Positions 8,809 to 15,931 are shown, counted from the first letter of the stretch. The stretch is DNA of 44,871 bases from Acidobacteriota bacterium (GCA_013140775.1 JABFSA010000044.1:1-44871); one strand, 5' to 3'. A program made the numbers and translations. The notes: generated by a model from the letters alone, not told the origin.

Positions 8809-9585
8809 CTAGAAGGACCGGCTCTGGCAGCCGTCCACGACGATGGAGGTGCCACTGACCCAGCTCCCGCGCCCTGAGCACAGGAAGGCAACGACGTCAC
8901 CCACCTCTTCAGGACGGCCAAACCGACCGAATGGCAGCTCACGTTTGACGAACTCAGCGATACCGGCGGGATCGGCCTGCTGACGTTTCCACCACGAACC
9001 ACCCTCGAAAACGATCGATCCGGGCGACACACTGTTGACCCGGATATTCGAGGACGCCAACTGCTGGGCTAACGACTTGGCCAGGCTGATCTCAGCCGCT
9101 TTGACCGCGTTGTAGGTCATGCGCCCCCCGGCTTCGCGGCCAAAAATGGACGCAATGATCACGATCGCGCCACCACCCCGCCGCTGCATGTGCGGCACCA
9201 CCAGCTTCGACGCCCGTACCGCGGGGAACAACGTCTGATCGAACGCTTCCTTCCAGTGCTCGTCTGAGGTCTCGAGCAGCGCACCGCCTCCAGCCGCGCC
9301 GACGTTGTTGACGAGGATGTCGATACCGCCGAATGCTGTCGCCGTCCGCTCGATGACCTCCTGAACGCCGCCTGCCTGCGTCAGGTCAGCGGCAACCGGA
9401 AGTACTCTGTCCGGGGCCCCGGCAACCAACGCCAGGTCTTCCGCGGCCGCTCGCAAACGAGACTCCCCACGCGCGCTGATGCTCACCCGGCAACCCTCTG
9501 CCGCGAGCGACTTCGCAATCGCCAGTCCGATTCCTCGACTCGACCCGGTGACGACCGCAACCTTGTCTTTCAATCCGAGATCCAT
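8809..9585 (-). CDS. SDR family NAD(P)-dependent oxidoreductase
   Basis: A 258-residue classical short-chain dehydrogenase/reductase. The nucleotide-binding TGSSRGIG motif is at residues 13-20, NNVG (for the usual NNAG) near 93-96, the catalytic Ser at 146 (IIASIFG), and the YxxxK motif at Y158/K162 (TYNAVKAA). Later blocks are IRVNSVSPGSI and SGRGSWVSGTSIVVDGC. The substrate cannot be read from the sequence. A mobile element has inserted 10 bp upstream of its start codon, so its original promoter has been moved about 3.3 kb away. Any present expression must come from inside the element. It is convergent with the PAS-GGDEF-EAL gene with a 16-bp gap. Confidence 0.9.
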   Translation of the reverse strand: MDLGLKDKVAVVTGSSRGIGLAIAKSLAAEGCRVSISARGESRLRAAAEDLALVAGAPDRVLPVAADLTQAGGVQEVIERTATAFGGIDILVNNVGAAGGGALLETSDEHWKEAFDQTLFPAVRASKLVVPHMQRRGGGAIVIIASIFGREAGGRMTYNAVKAAEISLAKSLAQQLASSNIRVNSVSPGSIVFEGGSWWKRQQADPAGIAEFVKRELPFGRFGRPEEVGDVVAFLCSGRGSWVSGTSIVVDGCQSRSF

Positions 9586-9595
9586 GGAGCCCGAT

Positions 9596-9603
9596 CATAT
9601 CCG
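9596..9603. repeat. Target-site duplication, left copy
   Basis: The 8-bp sequence CATATCCG immediately precedes the left terminal inverted repeat. It is identical to the sequence at 12864-12871 just after the right terminal repeat. Confidence 0.92.
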
Positions 9604-9620
9604 GGCACTGTCTCAGTTTG
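9604..9620 (+). repeat. Left terminal inverted repeat
   Basis: GGCACTGTCTCAGTTTG is the exact reverse complement of 12847-12863. The stop codon of the small membrane-protein gene (9613-9615) lies inside it, so that gene is read outward to the very end of the element. Confidence 0.93.
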
Positions 9621-9798
9621 GGCGTTCGGGACTGTCTGCTCCTCCTTTGCCGATCCACACGCCGTAGTTAAAAGCCATCACGACGATCACCACCGCCAGT
9701 ATGTAGCGCTCCCAAAACCCTGACGGAGAACACGCCCAGTAAGCGCCAACCGCTGTGGCTATCCAATTCATGGGGTCGATGTTACGCAGCATCGTCAT
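9613..9798 (-). CDS. Small membrane protein, element passenger
   Basis: A 61-residue protein of no recognised family. The ATG at 9798 is preceded by an excellent ribosome-binding site (AAGGA, 7-base spacing), which argues that this short frame is real and that upstream codons to 9834 are not used. One hydrophobic helix is clear (YILAVVIVVMAFNYGVWIG, about residues 33-51), and a weaker one precedes it (WIATAVGAYWA). The C terminus is short and polar. The stop lies within the left inverted repeat, and the gene reads towards the SDR gene that begins 28 bases further on, so its transcript could run into that gene. Its function is unknown. Confidence 0.6.
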   Translation of the reverse strand: MTMLRNIDPMNWIATAVGAYWACSPSGFWERYILAVVIVVMAFNYGVWIGKGGADSPERPN

Positions 9799-9828
9799 CA
9801 GCACGTCCTTAGAAAAGGTGTGCGATAC

Positions 9829-9840
9829 TGGCATATGCCA
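9829..9840. promoter_or_regulatory. 12-bp palindrome over the start of the small basic protein gene
   Basis: TGGCATATGCCA is a perfect palindrome containing the ATG at 9835. It lies in the 36-bp space between two divergent small genes and just after a -10-like GATACT (9824-9829) with an extended TG. It could be an operator or chance. No good -35 is visible. Confidence 0.3.
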
Positions 9841-10059
9841 AAGCGGTCACGCAAGGAAATCTCCGATCCGAACCTGAGCGCTGCGAACGTCCTGAAGCAG
9901 ATGTTTAAGAAGGCCGAGGTTGAGGGGAAAGACCCTCTAGCCGTGGCTCTGGGACAACGTGGCGGACTAAAGGGCGGACGCGCCAGGGCGGCGAAGCTCA
10001 CCGCGGCGCAACGGCGGGCAAGTGCGAGTCATGCTGCGAAGGCTAGATGGTCTAAGTGA
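9835..10059 (+). CDS. Small basic protein with GGLKGGRARA motif, element passenger
   Basis: A 74-residue, strongly basic protein ending in the pattern GQRGGLKGGRARAAKLTAAQ followed by AKARW. Small proteins with this GG-K-GG-ARA signature occur widely in bacteria, but I know of no established function. Charge and lack of hydrophobic helices suggest nucleic-acid binding. The ATG at 9835 is chosen. A GTG at 9820 in the same frame is the alternative. No well-spaced ribosome-binding site precedes either. A GATACT box ends 5 bases before the ATG, so the message could be leaderless. It is divergent from the small membrane-protein gene. Confidence 0.6.
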   Translation: MPKRSRKEISDPNLSAANVLKQMFKKAEVEGKDPLAVALGQRGGLKGGRARAAKLTAAQRRASASHAAKARWSK

Positions 10060-10147
10060 CTGTTGTACAGCATGTTACGTATTGATCAAGCATTGACTAT
10101 AACAGCCCGCATGCCTTAGGCTTTGGTTGCGCCACTGTTTACCGAAA

Positions 10148-10193
10148 ACCGCGATTCATATCGCGGTACCCCGAAAGGGTGGCCCGACAGGGC
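10148..10193. terminator. Three back-to-back hairpins between convergent passenger genes
   Basis: Three tight hairpins follow one another: ACCGCGAT/ATCGCGGT with loop TCAT (10148-10167), ACCC/GGGT with loop CGAAA (10168-10180), and GCCC/GGGC with loop GACA (10182-10193). On the minus strand the first stem is followed by TTTTC, and on the plus strand a run of seven T lies at about 10211-10217. This fits a bidirectional terminator between 9835-10059 and the DUF3800 gene. The regular tandem layout leaves a structured small RNA possible. Confidence 0.55.
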
Positions 10194-10207
10194 TAGGCAG
10201 CAGGGCG

Positions 10208-10963
10208 CTATTTTTTTGCCTGCTTTGGTCTTGAGAACTTGAATCGCCAGATTTCGAACTCCCGCTGTTCGTATGGTGTTTGATGCTTGAGGGATCCGAG
10301 CTTGGCCTTTTGTGCGATGTAGTTAGCCAAGTCGATCTTTGCCCTCCTTGCGTCTGGTCGATCTGCCAGATCGTTGGAATGCCATCCCACGGCACCCATT
10401 AGAACGTCTGCCATCTGCATCAAATTTGAGTGTTTCGAACAAGCTGGCTCGACCTGCTTGACGACGTTCGAGTTTCGGCCGAACTTCTTTCGGATTCCAG
10501 CATTGAGGACGTCCTTCAGGGTTCCAAGTTTGTATTTGGTTGTGGATCGCTCGTCGATCGACACGTAGAGGCTGTGCTCGTCCGATTTGGCATACACGCC
10601 GAACTTGTGGAGAAGGAACTGGTAATAAAACTTATAGAACCCAAGTTCCTCGTCACCATCGTGATAGGCGTAGTCAACTTCTGTCGAGTCGAACACGACT
10701 GACTTAAAGTGCAGGCGATGGAGGGCAGCGTGCTCGAAAAAGAGATCAACCAGGGCCTTGTATTGAGCATATTTCTGGTTCGTAACCTTGGTCCACTTCA
10801 GCTCGGCGTGCATGTGGTTGTCATCGCGCCACTTCGCCATGATTCCGTCGAACCAGTCCACGTTACGACCTGAGGTGATAATCCCGCCGTACACAACAAA
10901 TCTGGCCCCGGTTTGGCTCTCATCGCAGTGAACATGGTGATTCTTTGGACCCTCGGCCATCAC
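10208..10963 (-). CDS. DUF3800 domain protein (RNase H-fold-like), element passenger
   Basis: A 251-residue soluble protein of the DUF3800 family, predicted to have an RNase H-like fold. Visible family features are the N-terminal acidic motif HCDESQTGARFVVYGG (the usual start is a DESG-type motif), HAELKWTKV, VSIDERSTTKYKLG and the C-terminal QMADVLMGAVG with its conserved Asp. The acidic residues could form a metal-dependent nuclease centre, but activity is not established for the family. The first codon is GTG at 10963, with an ATG next to it at 10960. The stop of the HARE-HTH-like gene directly abuts it (TGA-GTG-ATG), so the two are probably coupled. Base composition is visibly lower in GC than the chromosome around it, which points to a separate origin for this part of the element. 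Confidence 0.75.
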   Translation of the reverse strand: MMAEGPKNHHVHCDESQTGARFVVYGGIITSGRNVDWFDGIMAKWRDDNHMHAELKWTKVTNQKYAQYKALVDLFFEHAALHRLHFKSVVFDSTEVDYAYHDGDEELGFYKFYYQFLLHKFGVYAKSDEHSLYVSIDERSTTKYKLGTLKDVLNAGIRKKFGRNSNVVKQVEPACSKHSNLMQMADVLMGAVGWHSNDLADRPDARRAKIDLANYIAQKAKLGSLKHQTPYEQREFEIWRFKFSRPKQAKK

Positions 10964-11371
10964 TCACTGCGCCTGTTCTGAGAGGCCCCATCCGCCTGGG
11001 AGCTTACGGACATCACCCATGGTCTTGGCTCTCCGCCATAGGATTGAGTTCAGCGTATTGGGGAAGTTTCTAGACTTATGCTCGTACCCACCATCGGCTA
11101 ACGCTTTCGCCAACAGAAGGTTAGGCACCGGATGTCCGACGCTTTTGATGTGAGTGATCGCCGCCGTGATCGCGGACATACCACGATATGTCGATGTCCC
11201 TGAGTTGGTCGGTAGTGAAATGCCTGGCAGAATCGCCTGCCCGCTGAGGCTTTGCAGGGCCATTACGCGCCTGATAGCAGCGATGGCCGAATCAAACTGC
11301 GCGTCTATCTCATGCCTCCGGCGTTCCAGGTCATTGATAACTGCATTGTAATCAACAATTTGCATGGCCAT
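10964..11371 (-). CDS. HARE-HTH-like winged-helix protein with N-terminal coiled coil, element passenger
   Basis: A 135-residue protein. Residues about 5-45 form a charged coiled coil (NDLERRRHEIDAQFDSAIAA). The C-terminal 75 residues (MSAITAAITHIKSVGHPVPN, then LLLAKALADGGYEHKSRNFP, ending in VRKLPGGWGL) resemble the HARE-HTH or related winged-helix domain, found in RNA polymerase delta subunit and some restriction enzymes. The assignment is by pattern only. The ATG at 11371 is supported by GGAG six bases upstream, although the frame is open to 11467. It is directly followed by the DUF3800 gene with which it seems coupled. A DNA- or chromatin-recognition subunit for the DUF3800 protein is a reasonable guess, not shown. 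Confidence 0.65.
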   Translation of the reverse strand: MAMQIVDYNAVINDLERRRHEIDAQFDSAIAAIRRVMALQSLSGQAILPGISLPTNSGTSTYRGMSAITAAITHIKSVGHPVPNLLLAKALADGGYEHKSRNFPNTLNSILWRRAKTMGDVRKLPGGWGLSEQAQ

Positions 11372-11642
11372 GTAAGACTCCAGTCTTGCGTTTTCCGCCA
11401 GGGTGCGTATACTCAAAAAGGAAAAGGGGTCGGCCCCATCACGGGAGGCGGAGCTTTCGCCCCGCATCCCGTGGAGGCATCAGCCTTTCATAGGGCTACC
11501 CTCTTTCTACCTGTGGTTGGCGGGCCTGATCTGGTTGGCCCTGGATAGGCCCGCTTCCCACTTCCTCGCGATCCTACCATAACAACGTTATTCCAGATCA
11601 CACACTTTCGCCTCTGGCGTTATAGTCCTTGACGTATTCTGC

Positions 11643-11672
11643 TTGACATATGCGTGAGCGCTCACGCATAAT
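11643..11672 (+). promoter_or_regulatory. Promoter of the transposase-XRE operon, probably leaderless
   Basis: TTGACA at 11643-11648 and CATAAT at 11667-11672 are separated by 18 bases, a close match to a sigma-70 promoter. Transcription would begin about 7 bases after the -10, that is at or next to the ATG at 11679. The message should therefore have little or no 5' leader. Confidence 0.75.
11649..11670. promoter_or_regulatory. 22-bp perfect palindromic operator in the promoter spacer
   Basis: The half-site TATGCGTGAGC is followed directly by its exact reverse complement. The palindrome fills the whole space between the -35 and the -10 and covers four bases of the -10, so a bound dimer would block RNA polymerase. 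The likely ligand is the XRE protein encoded at the end of the same operon. That link is inference from the arrangement. Confidence 0.7.
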
Positions 11673-11678
11673 GGACTC

Positions 11679-12524
11679 ATGAACAAGCTGAGCACGGCCA
11701 AGCGCGTCCAGATCGTCAAGGCGATGGTTGAGGGTAACAGCCTGCGGAGCATCACCCGCATGGTGGGCGTGTCCATTAACACCGTCACCAAACTGCTGGT
11801 CGATCTCGGCACGGCCTGCGAAGCCTTCCACGATGAGAACGTGCGCAACGTTCCTGCGAAGCGTGTGCAGGCCGACGAGATTTGGTCGTTCTGCTACGCG
11901 CGCAATGCGAACGTTCCGGAGGAATACAAGGGCGTCTTCGGCTACGGCGATCTCTGGACGTGGGTAGGACAGTGCGCCGACTCCAAGATGGTGCTGTCGT
12001 GGCACGTCGGACGCCGCAACGCGGAAACCGCGTATCCGTTCATGCATGACCTCGCGTCGCGCCTCACGTCACGCGTGCAGCTCACGACGGATGGTTTGCA
12101 CGCGTATCTCGAAGCCACTGACTCGGCCTTCGGTACGGACATCGACTATGCGAGGTTGATAAAAGTGTACGGGAGCGATCCCAACGCCGAGAAGCGATAC
12201 ACGCCGCCCGTGTGCGTGGAGACAAAGGTGGAGGTCGTCACAGGCGAGCCAGCAATCGAGCACATCAGCACGTCGTACATCGAGAGACAGAATCTCCAGA
12301 TGCGTATGTCGATGCGCCGTTTCACGCGCCTGACGAACGGCCATAGCAAGAAGGTTGAGAACCACCTGCACGCGCTCGCGCTGCACTACATGCACTACAA
12401 CTTCGCGCGGACACAGAAGGCGCTCTGCGGTACACCAGCGATGGCTGCTGGCCTTGCGTCGCGTCCGTGGTCTGTCGAAGAAATCATCGGCCTACTGGAT
12501 GTGGCCGATAAAAAAGCGGCGTAA
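11679..12524 (+). CDS. IS1-family-type DDE transposase
   Basis: A 281-residue transposase in a single intact frame. An N-terminal helix-turn-helix (LRSITRMVGVSINTVTKLLV, about residues 22-41) is followed by the catalytic domain: first Asp in QADEIWSF, second Asp in QLTTDGLHAY, and Glu in STSYIERQNLQMRMSMRRFT. The segment THRLTN-like FTRLTNGHSKKVENHLHALA and the tail TPAMAAG are typical of the long IS1-related transposases. It would recognise the 17-bp ends and make the 8-bp duplication seen here. The start is confirmed by family alignment (MNKLS) and by the promoter position, although no ribosome-binding site precedes it. The XRE gene follows after 3 bases. Confidence 0.9.
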   Translation: MNKLSTAKRVQIVKAMVEGNSLRSITRMVGVSINTVTKLLVDLGTACEAFHDENVRNVPAKRVQADEIWSFCYARNANVPEEYKGVFGYGDLWTWVGQCADSKMVLSWHVGRRNAETAYPFMHDLASRLTSRVQLTTDGLHAYLEATDSAFGTDIDYARLIKVYGSDPNAEKRYTPPVCVETKVEVVTGEPAIEHISTSYIERQNLQMRMSMRRFTRLTNGHSKKVENHLHALALHYMHYNFARTQKALCGTPAMAAGLASRPWSVEEIIGLLDVADKKAA

Positions 12525-12527
12525 GTC

Positions 12528-12770
12528 ATGCCGCGCATGGCGACGCGACAGCCTGAGGCGCAGCCAGTCCTCAGGGCTTTCGGTGACAGGTTGAGGGAGA
12601 TGAGGCTTGCGGCGATGCTGTCGCAGGCCCAGCTCGCGCAGCGTTCGAAACTCCAGCCGCCCTACATCTGGCGCATGGAGAGCGGAGTAGCCAATCCCAC
12701 GCTGGTTACGCTCGCGCTGTTGTCGCGTGGCCTTGGCTGCGATGTCGCCGACTTCTTCAAAAGCGAGTGA
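12528..12770 (+). CDS. XRE-family HTH repressor, element regulator
   Basis: An 80-residue protein made almost entirely of one lambda-repressor-like helix-turn-helix domain: LREMRLAAMLSQAQLAQRSK, PPYIWRMESGVANPTLVTLA and VADFFKSE. Size and layout resemble controller proteins of restriction-modification systems and phage Cro-type repressors. It starts 3 bases after the transposase stop and so shares its promoter, whose spacer is a 22-bp palindrome. Negative autoregulation of transposase expression is the simplest reading. Regulation of the cargo genes is also possible. A transposase-linked XRE gene inside an insertion sequence is uncommon. Confidence 0.85.
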   Translation: MPRMATRQPEAQPVLRAFGDRLREMRLAAMLSQAQLAQRSKLQPPYIWRMESGVANPTLVTLALLSRGLGCDVADFFKSE

Positions 12771-12846
12771 TCGTCAGCGCAGACCGCCGCTGTGTACTTT
12801 TTTACTGGAACGGCGCAGAATAGCGGTCACATTTCATCCTGATGGG

Positions 12847-12863
12847 CAAACTGAGACAGTGCC
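12847..12863 (-). repeat. Right terminal inverted repeat
   Basis: CAAACTGAGACAGTGCC is the exact reverse complement of 9604-9620. The sequences further inside diverge at once. Confidence 0.93.
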
Positions 12864-12871
12864 CATATCCG
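12864..12871. repeat. Target-site duplication, right copy
   Basis: CATATCCG, identical to 9596-9603. Removing one copy and the element would restore a divergent intergenic region of roughly 137 bp between the SDR gene and pntAA. Confidence 0.92.
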
Positions 12872-12990
12872 TGTCGTTACCCAGAACGGGTGAGTCTGCG
12901 TGAACTGGAGGCGGGCGTTCCATCCGGATGGATCTGGATGAGAATACTCGCGCGCATTCACTGTCGGCTTCACAGGACATCACCTCTCAT

Positions 12991-14133
12991 ATGCGAATCG
13001 GAGTACCGGCAGAGATCCGGCAGGGCGAGACGCGCGTCGCCGCCACGCCCGAGACGATTCGCAAGCTCACGCAAGGGGGGCGACATGTGGTGCTGGTGGA
13101 AACGCGAGCAGGACTCGCGTCCAGCATCGCCGATGCCGACTTCGAGGCCGCCGGCGCCACCCTCGTGAGCACGGCCGCCAGCATCTACTCCCAGGCCGAC
13201 GTCGTACTGAAGGTCCGCGGACCTGAGGCGTCTGAACTGGCCCTCCTTCGACCCGGTACTGTTGTGGTCGGCTTGCTCAGCCCTCACGATCAACCCGCCC
13301 TCGAAGCCCTCGCCCGCGCTGGTGTGACGGGGTTCGCTCTGGAAGCGGTGCCCCGAGTCACACGTGCGCAGACGATGGATGTGCTGTCGTCACAGGCGAA
13401 TATCGCTGGATACAAGGCGGTGCTGATCGCCGCTAATGCCTACGGACGCTTCATGCCGATGCTCATGACGGCTGCGGGCACGGTCAAGGCTGCGCGCGTG
13501 CTCGTCCTCGGCGCGGGAGTCGCGGGGCTTCAAGCGATTGCCACCGCCAGGCGTCTCGGTGCTGTTGTTGAAGCCTTCGACGTCCGCCCGGCAGTCAAGG
13601 AACAGGTCGAATCCCTCGGGGCTAAGTTCGTCGAGGTGCCGGTCTCGGATGCCGACAAGTCCGCGGCGGAAACCACCGGCGGCTACGCCAGGGACATGGG
13701 TGACGACTACAAACGCCGCCAGTCGGCCCTCATCGATGAACGTGCCAGGGCATCCGACATCGTGATCACGACGGCTCTCATCCAGGGACGGCAGGCCCCG
13801 CTCCTTGTGCCGGAGGCCACGATCCGGGCGATGAAGCCTGGCTCGGTCATCGTGGACCTGGCTGCGCAGCAGGGAGGGAATTGCGCCGGAACGGTCCCGG
13901 ACGCGGTTGTGGTCGTAGATGGAGTGACGATCGTCGGGCACACGAATGTGCCGGCCCTGGTGGCGTCGGACGCCACGACACTCTACGCTCGCAACGTGCT
14001 GAGCTTCCTGAACCTGCTCGTGGATCCAGCCAGCGGAGCGCTTCGTGTGGACCGCACAGACGAAATCGTGAGCGCGACGCTGGTCTGCGCCGAAGGCGCA
14101 CCCGTTCGGAAACAGGAGGCAACGACGGCATGA
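12991..14133 (+). CDS. pntAA: NAD(P) transhydrogenase subunit alpha, soluble part
   Basis: A 380-residue NAD(H)-binding dI component of the proton-translocating transhydrogenase, which uses the proton gradient to reduce NADP with NADH. The N terminus [20 protein letters not shown] is the classical alanine dehydrogenase/PntA opening, so the ATG at 12991 is chosen over an upstream frame start at 12928. The Rossmann motif [20 protein letters not shown] lies near residue 170, followed by the acidic end of strand 2 (EAFDVRP). The segment [11 protein letters not shown] and the stretch [17 protein letters not shown] are typical. This is a split version: the membrane part is the next gene, overlapping by ATGA. 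The element at 9604-12863 ends 127 bases upstream, so a promoter inside that gap should survive. Confidence 0.93.
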   Translation: MRIGVPAEIRQGETRVAATPETIRKLTQGGRHVVLVETRAGLASSIADADFEAAGATLVSTAASIYSQADVVLKVRGPEASELALLRPGTVVVGLLSPHDQPALEALARAGVTGFALEAVPRVTRAQTMDVLSSQANIAGYKAVLIAANAYGRFMPMLMTAAGTVKAARVLVLGAGVAGLQAIATARRLGAVVEAFDVRPAVKEQVESLGAKFVEVPVSDADKSAAETTGGYARDMGDDYKRRQSALIDERARASDIVITTALIQGRQAPLLVPEATIRAMKPGSVIVDLAAQQGGNCAGTVPDAVVVVDGVTIVGHTNVPALVASDATTLYARNVLSFLNLLVDPASGALRVDRTDEIVSATLVCAEGAPVRKQEATTA

Positions 14134-14462
14134 CGGGGACCATCGATCCGATCGTCATCAACATCACCATCTTCGTGCTCGCCATCTTCGTCGGGTACCA
14201 CGTTGTGTGGAATGTCACACCCGCGCTGCACACCCCGCTCATGAGCGTCACCAACGCCATCAGTTCGGTCGTCATGGTTGGCGCCATCCTGGCCGCCGGG
14301 TCCGAAACGTCCGGCTACGGTTCGATTCTCGGAGGCATCGCCGTAGCGCTGGTCGCGACGAACACGTTTGGCGGCTTCATGGTGACGCAGCGCATGCTCG
14401 AGATGTTCAAGAAGAAGGATCGCAGCGTAGGGCGGGCGCCGCGGAGCGGACCCGCCGAGTAA
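14130..14462 (+). CDS. pntAB: NAD(P) transhydrogenase subunit alpha, membrane part
   Basis: A 110-residue membrane subunit (dII, alpha-side helices). Three to four hydrophobic helices are seen: [35 protein letters not shown] and [18 protein letters not shown]. The block [21 protein letters not shown] is the family signature. The ATG overlaps the pntAA stop by four bases, and pntB follows after 3 bases, so the three genes form one operon. Confidence 0.93.
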   Translation: MTGTIDPIVINITIFVLAIFVGYHVVWNVTPALHTPLMSVTNAISSVVMVGAILAAGSETSGYGSILGGIAVALVATNTFGGFMVTQRMLEMFKKKDRSVGRAPRSGPAE

Positions 14463-14465
14463 CGC

Positions 14466-15866
14466 ATGTCACCGAATCAGACCGCACTCCTGTACCTGGC
14501 CGCCAGCGTCCTTTTCATCCTGTCCCTGAAAGGCCTCTCGCATCCGCTGTCAGCACGCCGGGGGAATCTCTTCGGCATGATCGGGATGGCCATCGCCATC
14601 ATCACGACGCTCGCCATGACGAGTCGCGTGGACATCGTGCTCGCCACAATGGCTATTGGAGCCCTCATCGGCGTCGTCGCCGCCCGGCGCGTGCAGATGA
14701 CGAACATGCCGGAGCTCGTGGCCGCCATGCACTCGCTCGTCGGCATTGCCGCCGTGCTCATCGCCGCGGCGGTGCTCGACAACCCCTCCGCGTTCGGCGT
14801 CGGCATTCCGGTTCCCGCCGGCAACAAGGTGGAGCTCTTCATCGGCGCATTCGTCGGCGCCATCACGTTCTCTGGATCCGTGATCGCGTTTGGAAAACTG
14901 GCTGGCCTGGGCAAATACGGACGCGTGTTCTCGAGCGCCCCGGTCACCTTCACGGGACAGCATGTCGTAAACCTTGCGCTCGCGCTGGCGATGTTTGGAT
15001 TCGGCTTCGCGTTCGTGACGGCGTCCCCGGAGGCACACTGGACCCCGTTCCTCACAATGGTCGCGATCGCGTTCCTGCTCGGCGTGCTCATCATCATTCC
15101 GATCGGCGGGGCAGACATGCCGGTCGTGATTTCGATGCTGAACAGCTACTCGGGCTGGGCCGCAGCCGGAATCGGGTTCTCGTTGAACCACCCGATGCTG
15201 ATCATCGCGGGCTCGCTGGTCGGTTCCTCGGGCGCGATCCTCTCCTACATCATGTGTCGCGCCATGAACCGGTCGTTCTTCAGCGTGATTCTTGGCGGTT
15301 TCGGCGCCGAAGAAGGGGCTGCCGCCGGAAGCACGGCGCAGAAGGCCGTTCGGTCGGGATCGGCTGACGACGTCGCGTTCCTGCTTGGCAACGCGGAAGG
15401 CGTGATTATCGTCCCAGGGTACGGACTCGCCGTTGGCCGTGCGCAACACGCCGTCAAGGAAATGGCTGAGAAGCTTCGGGCGAAAGGCGTCACGGTCCGG
15501 TATGCGATTCACCCTGTCGCCGGACGCATGCCGGGCCACATGAACGTGCTTCTGGCGGAAGCAGACGTCCCCTACGATCAGGTCGTCGAGATGGAGGACA
15601 TCAACAGCGACTTCAGCTCGACCGACGTCGCCTTCGTGCTCGGCGCGAACGACGTCGTCAACCCGCTCGCCTCGCAGCCTGGCAGTCCCATCTACGGCAT
15701 GCCCATCCTCGATGCCTACAAGGCACGCACGGTCGTCGTGAACAAACGCTCGATGGCCTCCGGCTACGCCGGCATAGACAATCCGCTCTTCTACATGGAC
15801 CGCACGATGATGGTCTTTGGCGACGCGAAGAAGGTGGTCGAGGACATCGTCAAGGCGCTGGAATAA
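14466..15866 (+). CDS. pntB: NAD(P) transhydrogenase subunit beta
   Basis: A 466-residue subunit with about eight to nine membrane helices in the first 280 residues and the NADP(H)-binding dIII domain at the C terminus. The membrane part includes RRVQMTNMPELVAAMHSLVG with its conserved His and the GGADMPVVISMLNSYSGWAA block. The dIII domain shows IVPGYGLAVGRAQHAVKEMA (NADP-binding), HPVAGRMPGHMNVLLAEADV and FVLGANDVVNPLA. No essential segment is missing. With pntAA and pntAB it supplies NADPH from NADH at the cost of the proton gradient. Confidence 0.95.
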   Translation: MSPNQTALLYLAASVLFILSLKGLSHPLSARRGNLFGMIGMAIAIITTLAMTSRVDIVLATMAIGALIGVVAARRVQMTNMPELVAAMHSLVGIAAVLIAAAVLDNPSAFGVGIPVPAGNKVELFIGAFVGAITFSGSVIAFGKLAGLGKYGRVFSSAPVTFTGQHVVNLALALAMFGFGFAFVTASPEAHWTPFLTMVAIAFLLGVLIIIPIGGADMPVVISMLNSYSGWAAAGIGFSLNHPMLIIAGSLVGSSGAILSYIMCRAMNRSFFSVILGGFGAEEGAAAGSTAQKAVRSGSADDVAFLLGNAEGVIIVPGYGLAVGRAQHAVKEMAEKLRAKGVTVRYAIHPVAGRMPGHMNVLLAEADVPYDQVVEMEDINSDFSSTDVAFVLGANDVVNPLASQPGSPIYGMPILDAYKARTVVVNKRSMASGYAGIDNPLFYMDRTMMVFGDAKKVVEDIVKALE

Positions 15867-15867
15867 C

Positions 15868-15931
15868 GGAAGGGTGCGACGGTGTGGCGGTGCGAGGTGC
15901 GAAGGTGCTCGCGCGACGGTGCGGGTGCGAC
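15868..15931. repeat. GTGCGA-type short repeat cluster
   Basis: Degenerate tandem units of GTGCGA and GGTGCGAAG fill the space between the convergent pntB and cystathionine beta-synthase genes. The same vocabulary recurs at 18684, 19171 and 35286. Confidence 0.7.

Larger units (their letters stand above)
11372..11678. other. Divergent control region inside the element
   Basis: The 307 bases between the leftward HARE-HTH gene and the rightward transposase gene contain no credible gene. They hold a hairpin at 11520-11554 (stem GCGGGCCT/AGGCCCGC, 19-base loop), a small AGGG/CCCT stem near 11492-11502, and the transposase promoter with its palindrome at the right end. A leftward promoter should also be here but none is clear. 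Confidence 0.55.
9604..12863. mobile_element. Complete 3.26-kb IS1-family-like element carrying passenger genes
   Basis: The element is delimited by perfect 17-bp inverted repeats and flanked by an exact 8-bp duplication (CATATCCG). It encodes one intact DDE transposase, an XRE regulator in the same operon, and four other small genes (9613-9798, 9835-10059, 10208-10963, 10964-11371). Known IS1-family elements make 8-9-bp duplications, which agrees with the transposase type. Most single insertion sequences of this family are about 0.8-1.2 kb, so this one is enlarged by cargo, as in so-called transporter insertion sequences. It lies in what was a short divergent intergenic region between the SDR gene and pntAA. 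Intact ends, duplication and transposase frame suggest a recent insertion. Confidence 0.9.

Noticed and set aside
9603..12864. Alternative ends giving 18-bp inverted repeats and a 6-bp duplication
   Set aside because: The sequence allows it, but 17-bp ends with an 8-bp duplication use all matching bases and agree with the 8-9-bp duplications of IS1-family elements.
14207..15367. 386-residue plus-strand open frame
   Set aside because: It is a +1 shadow of pntB, which matches its family throughout.
15868..15931. CRISPR-like array
   Set aside because: The repeat units are 6-9 bp and degenerate with no regular spacers.
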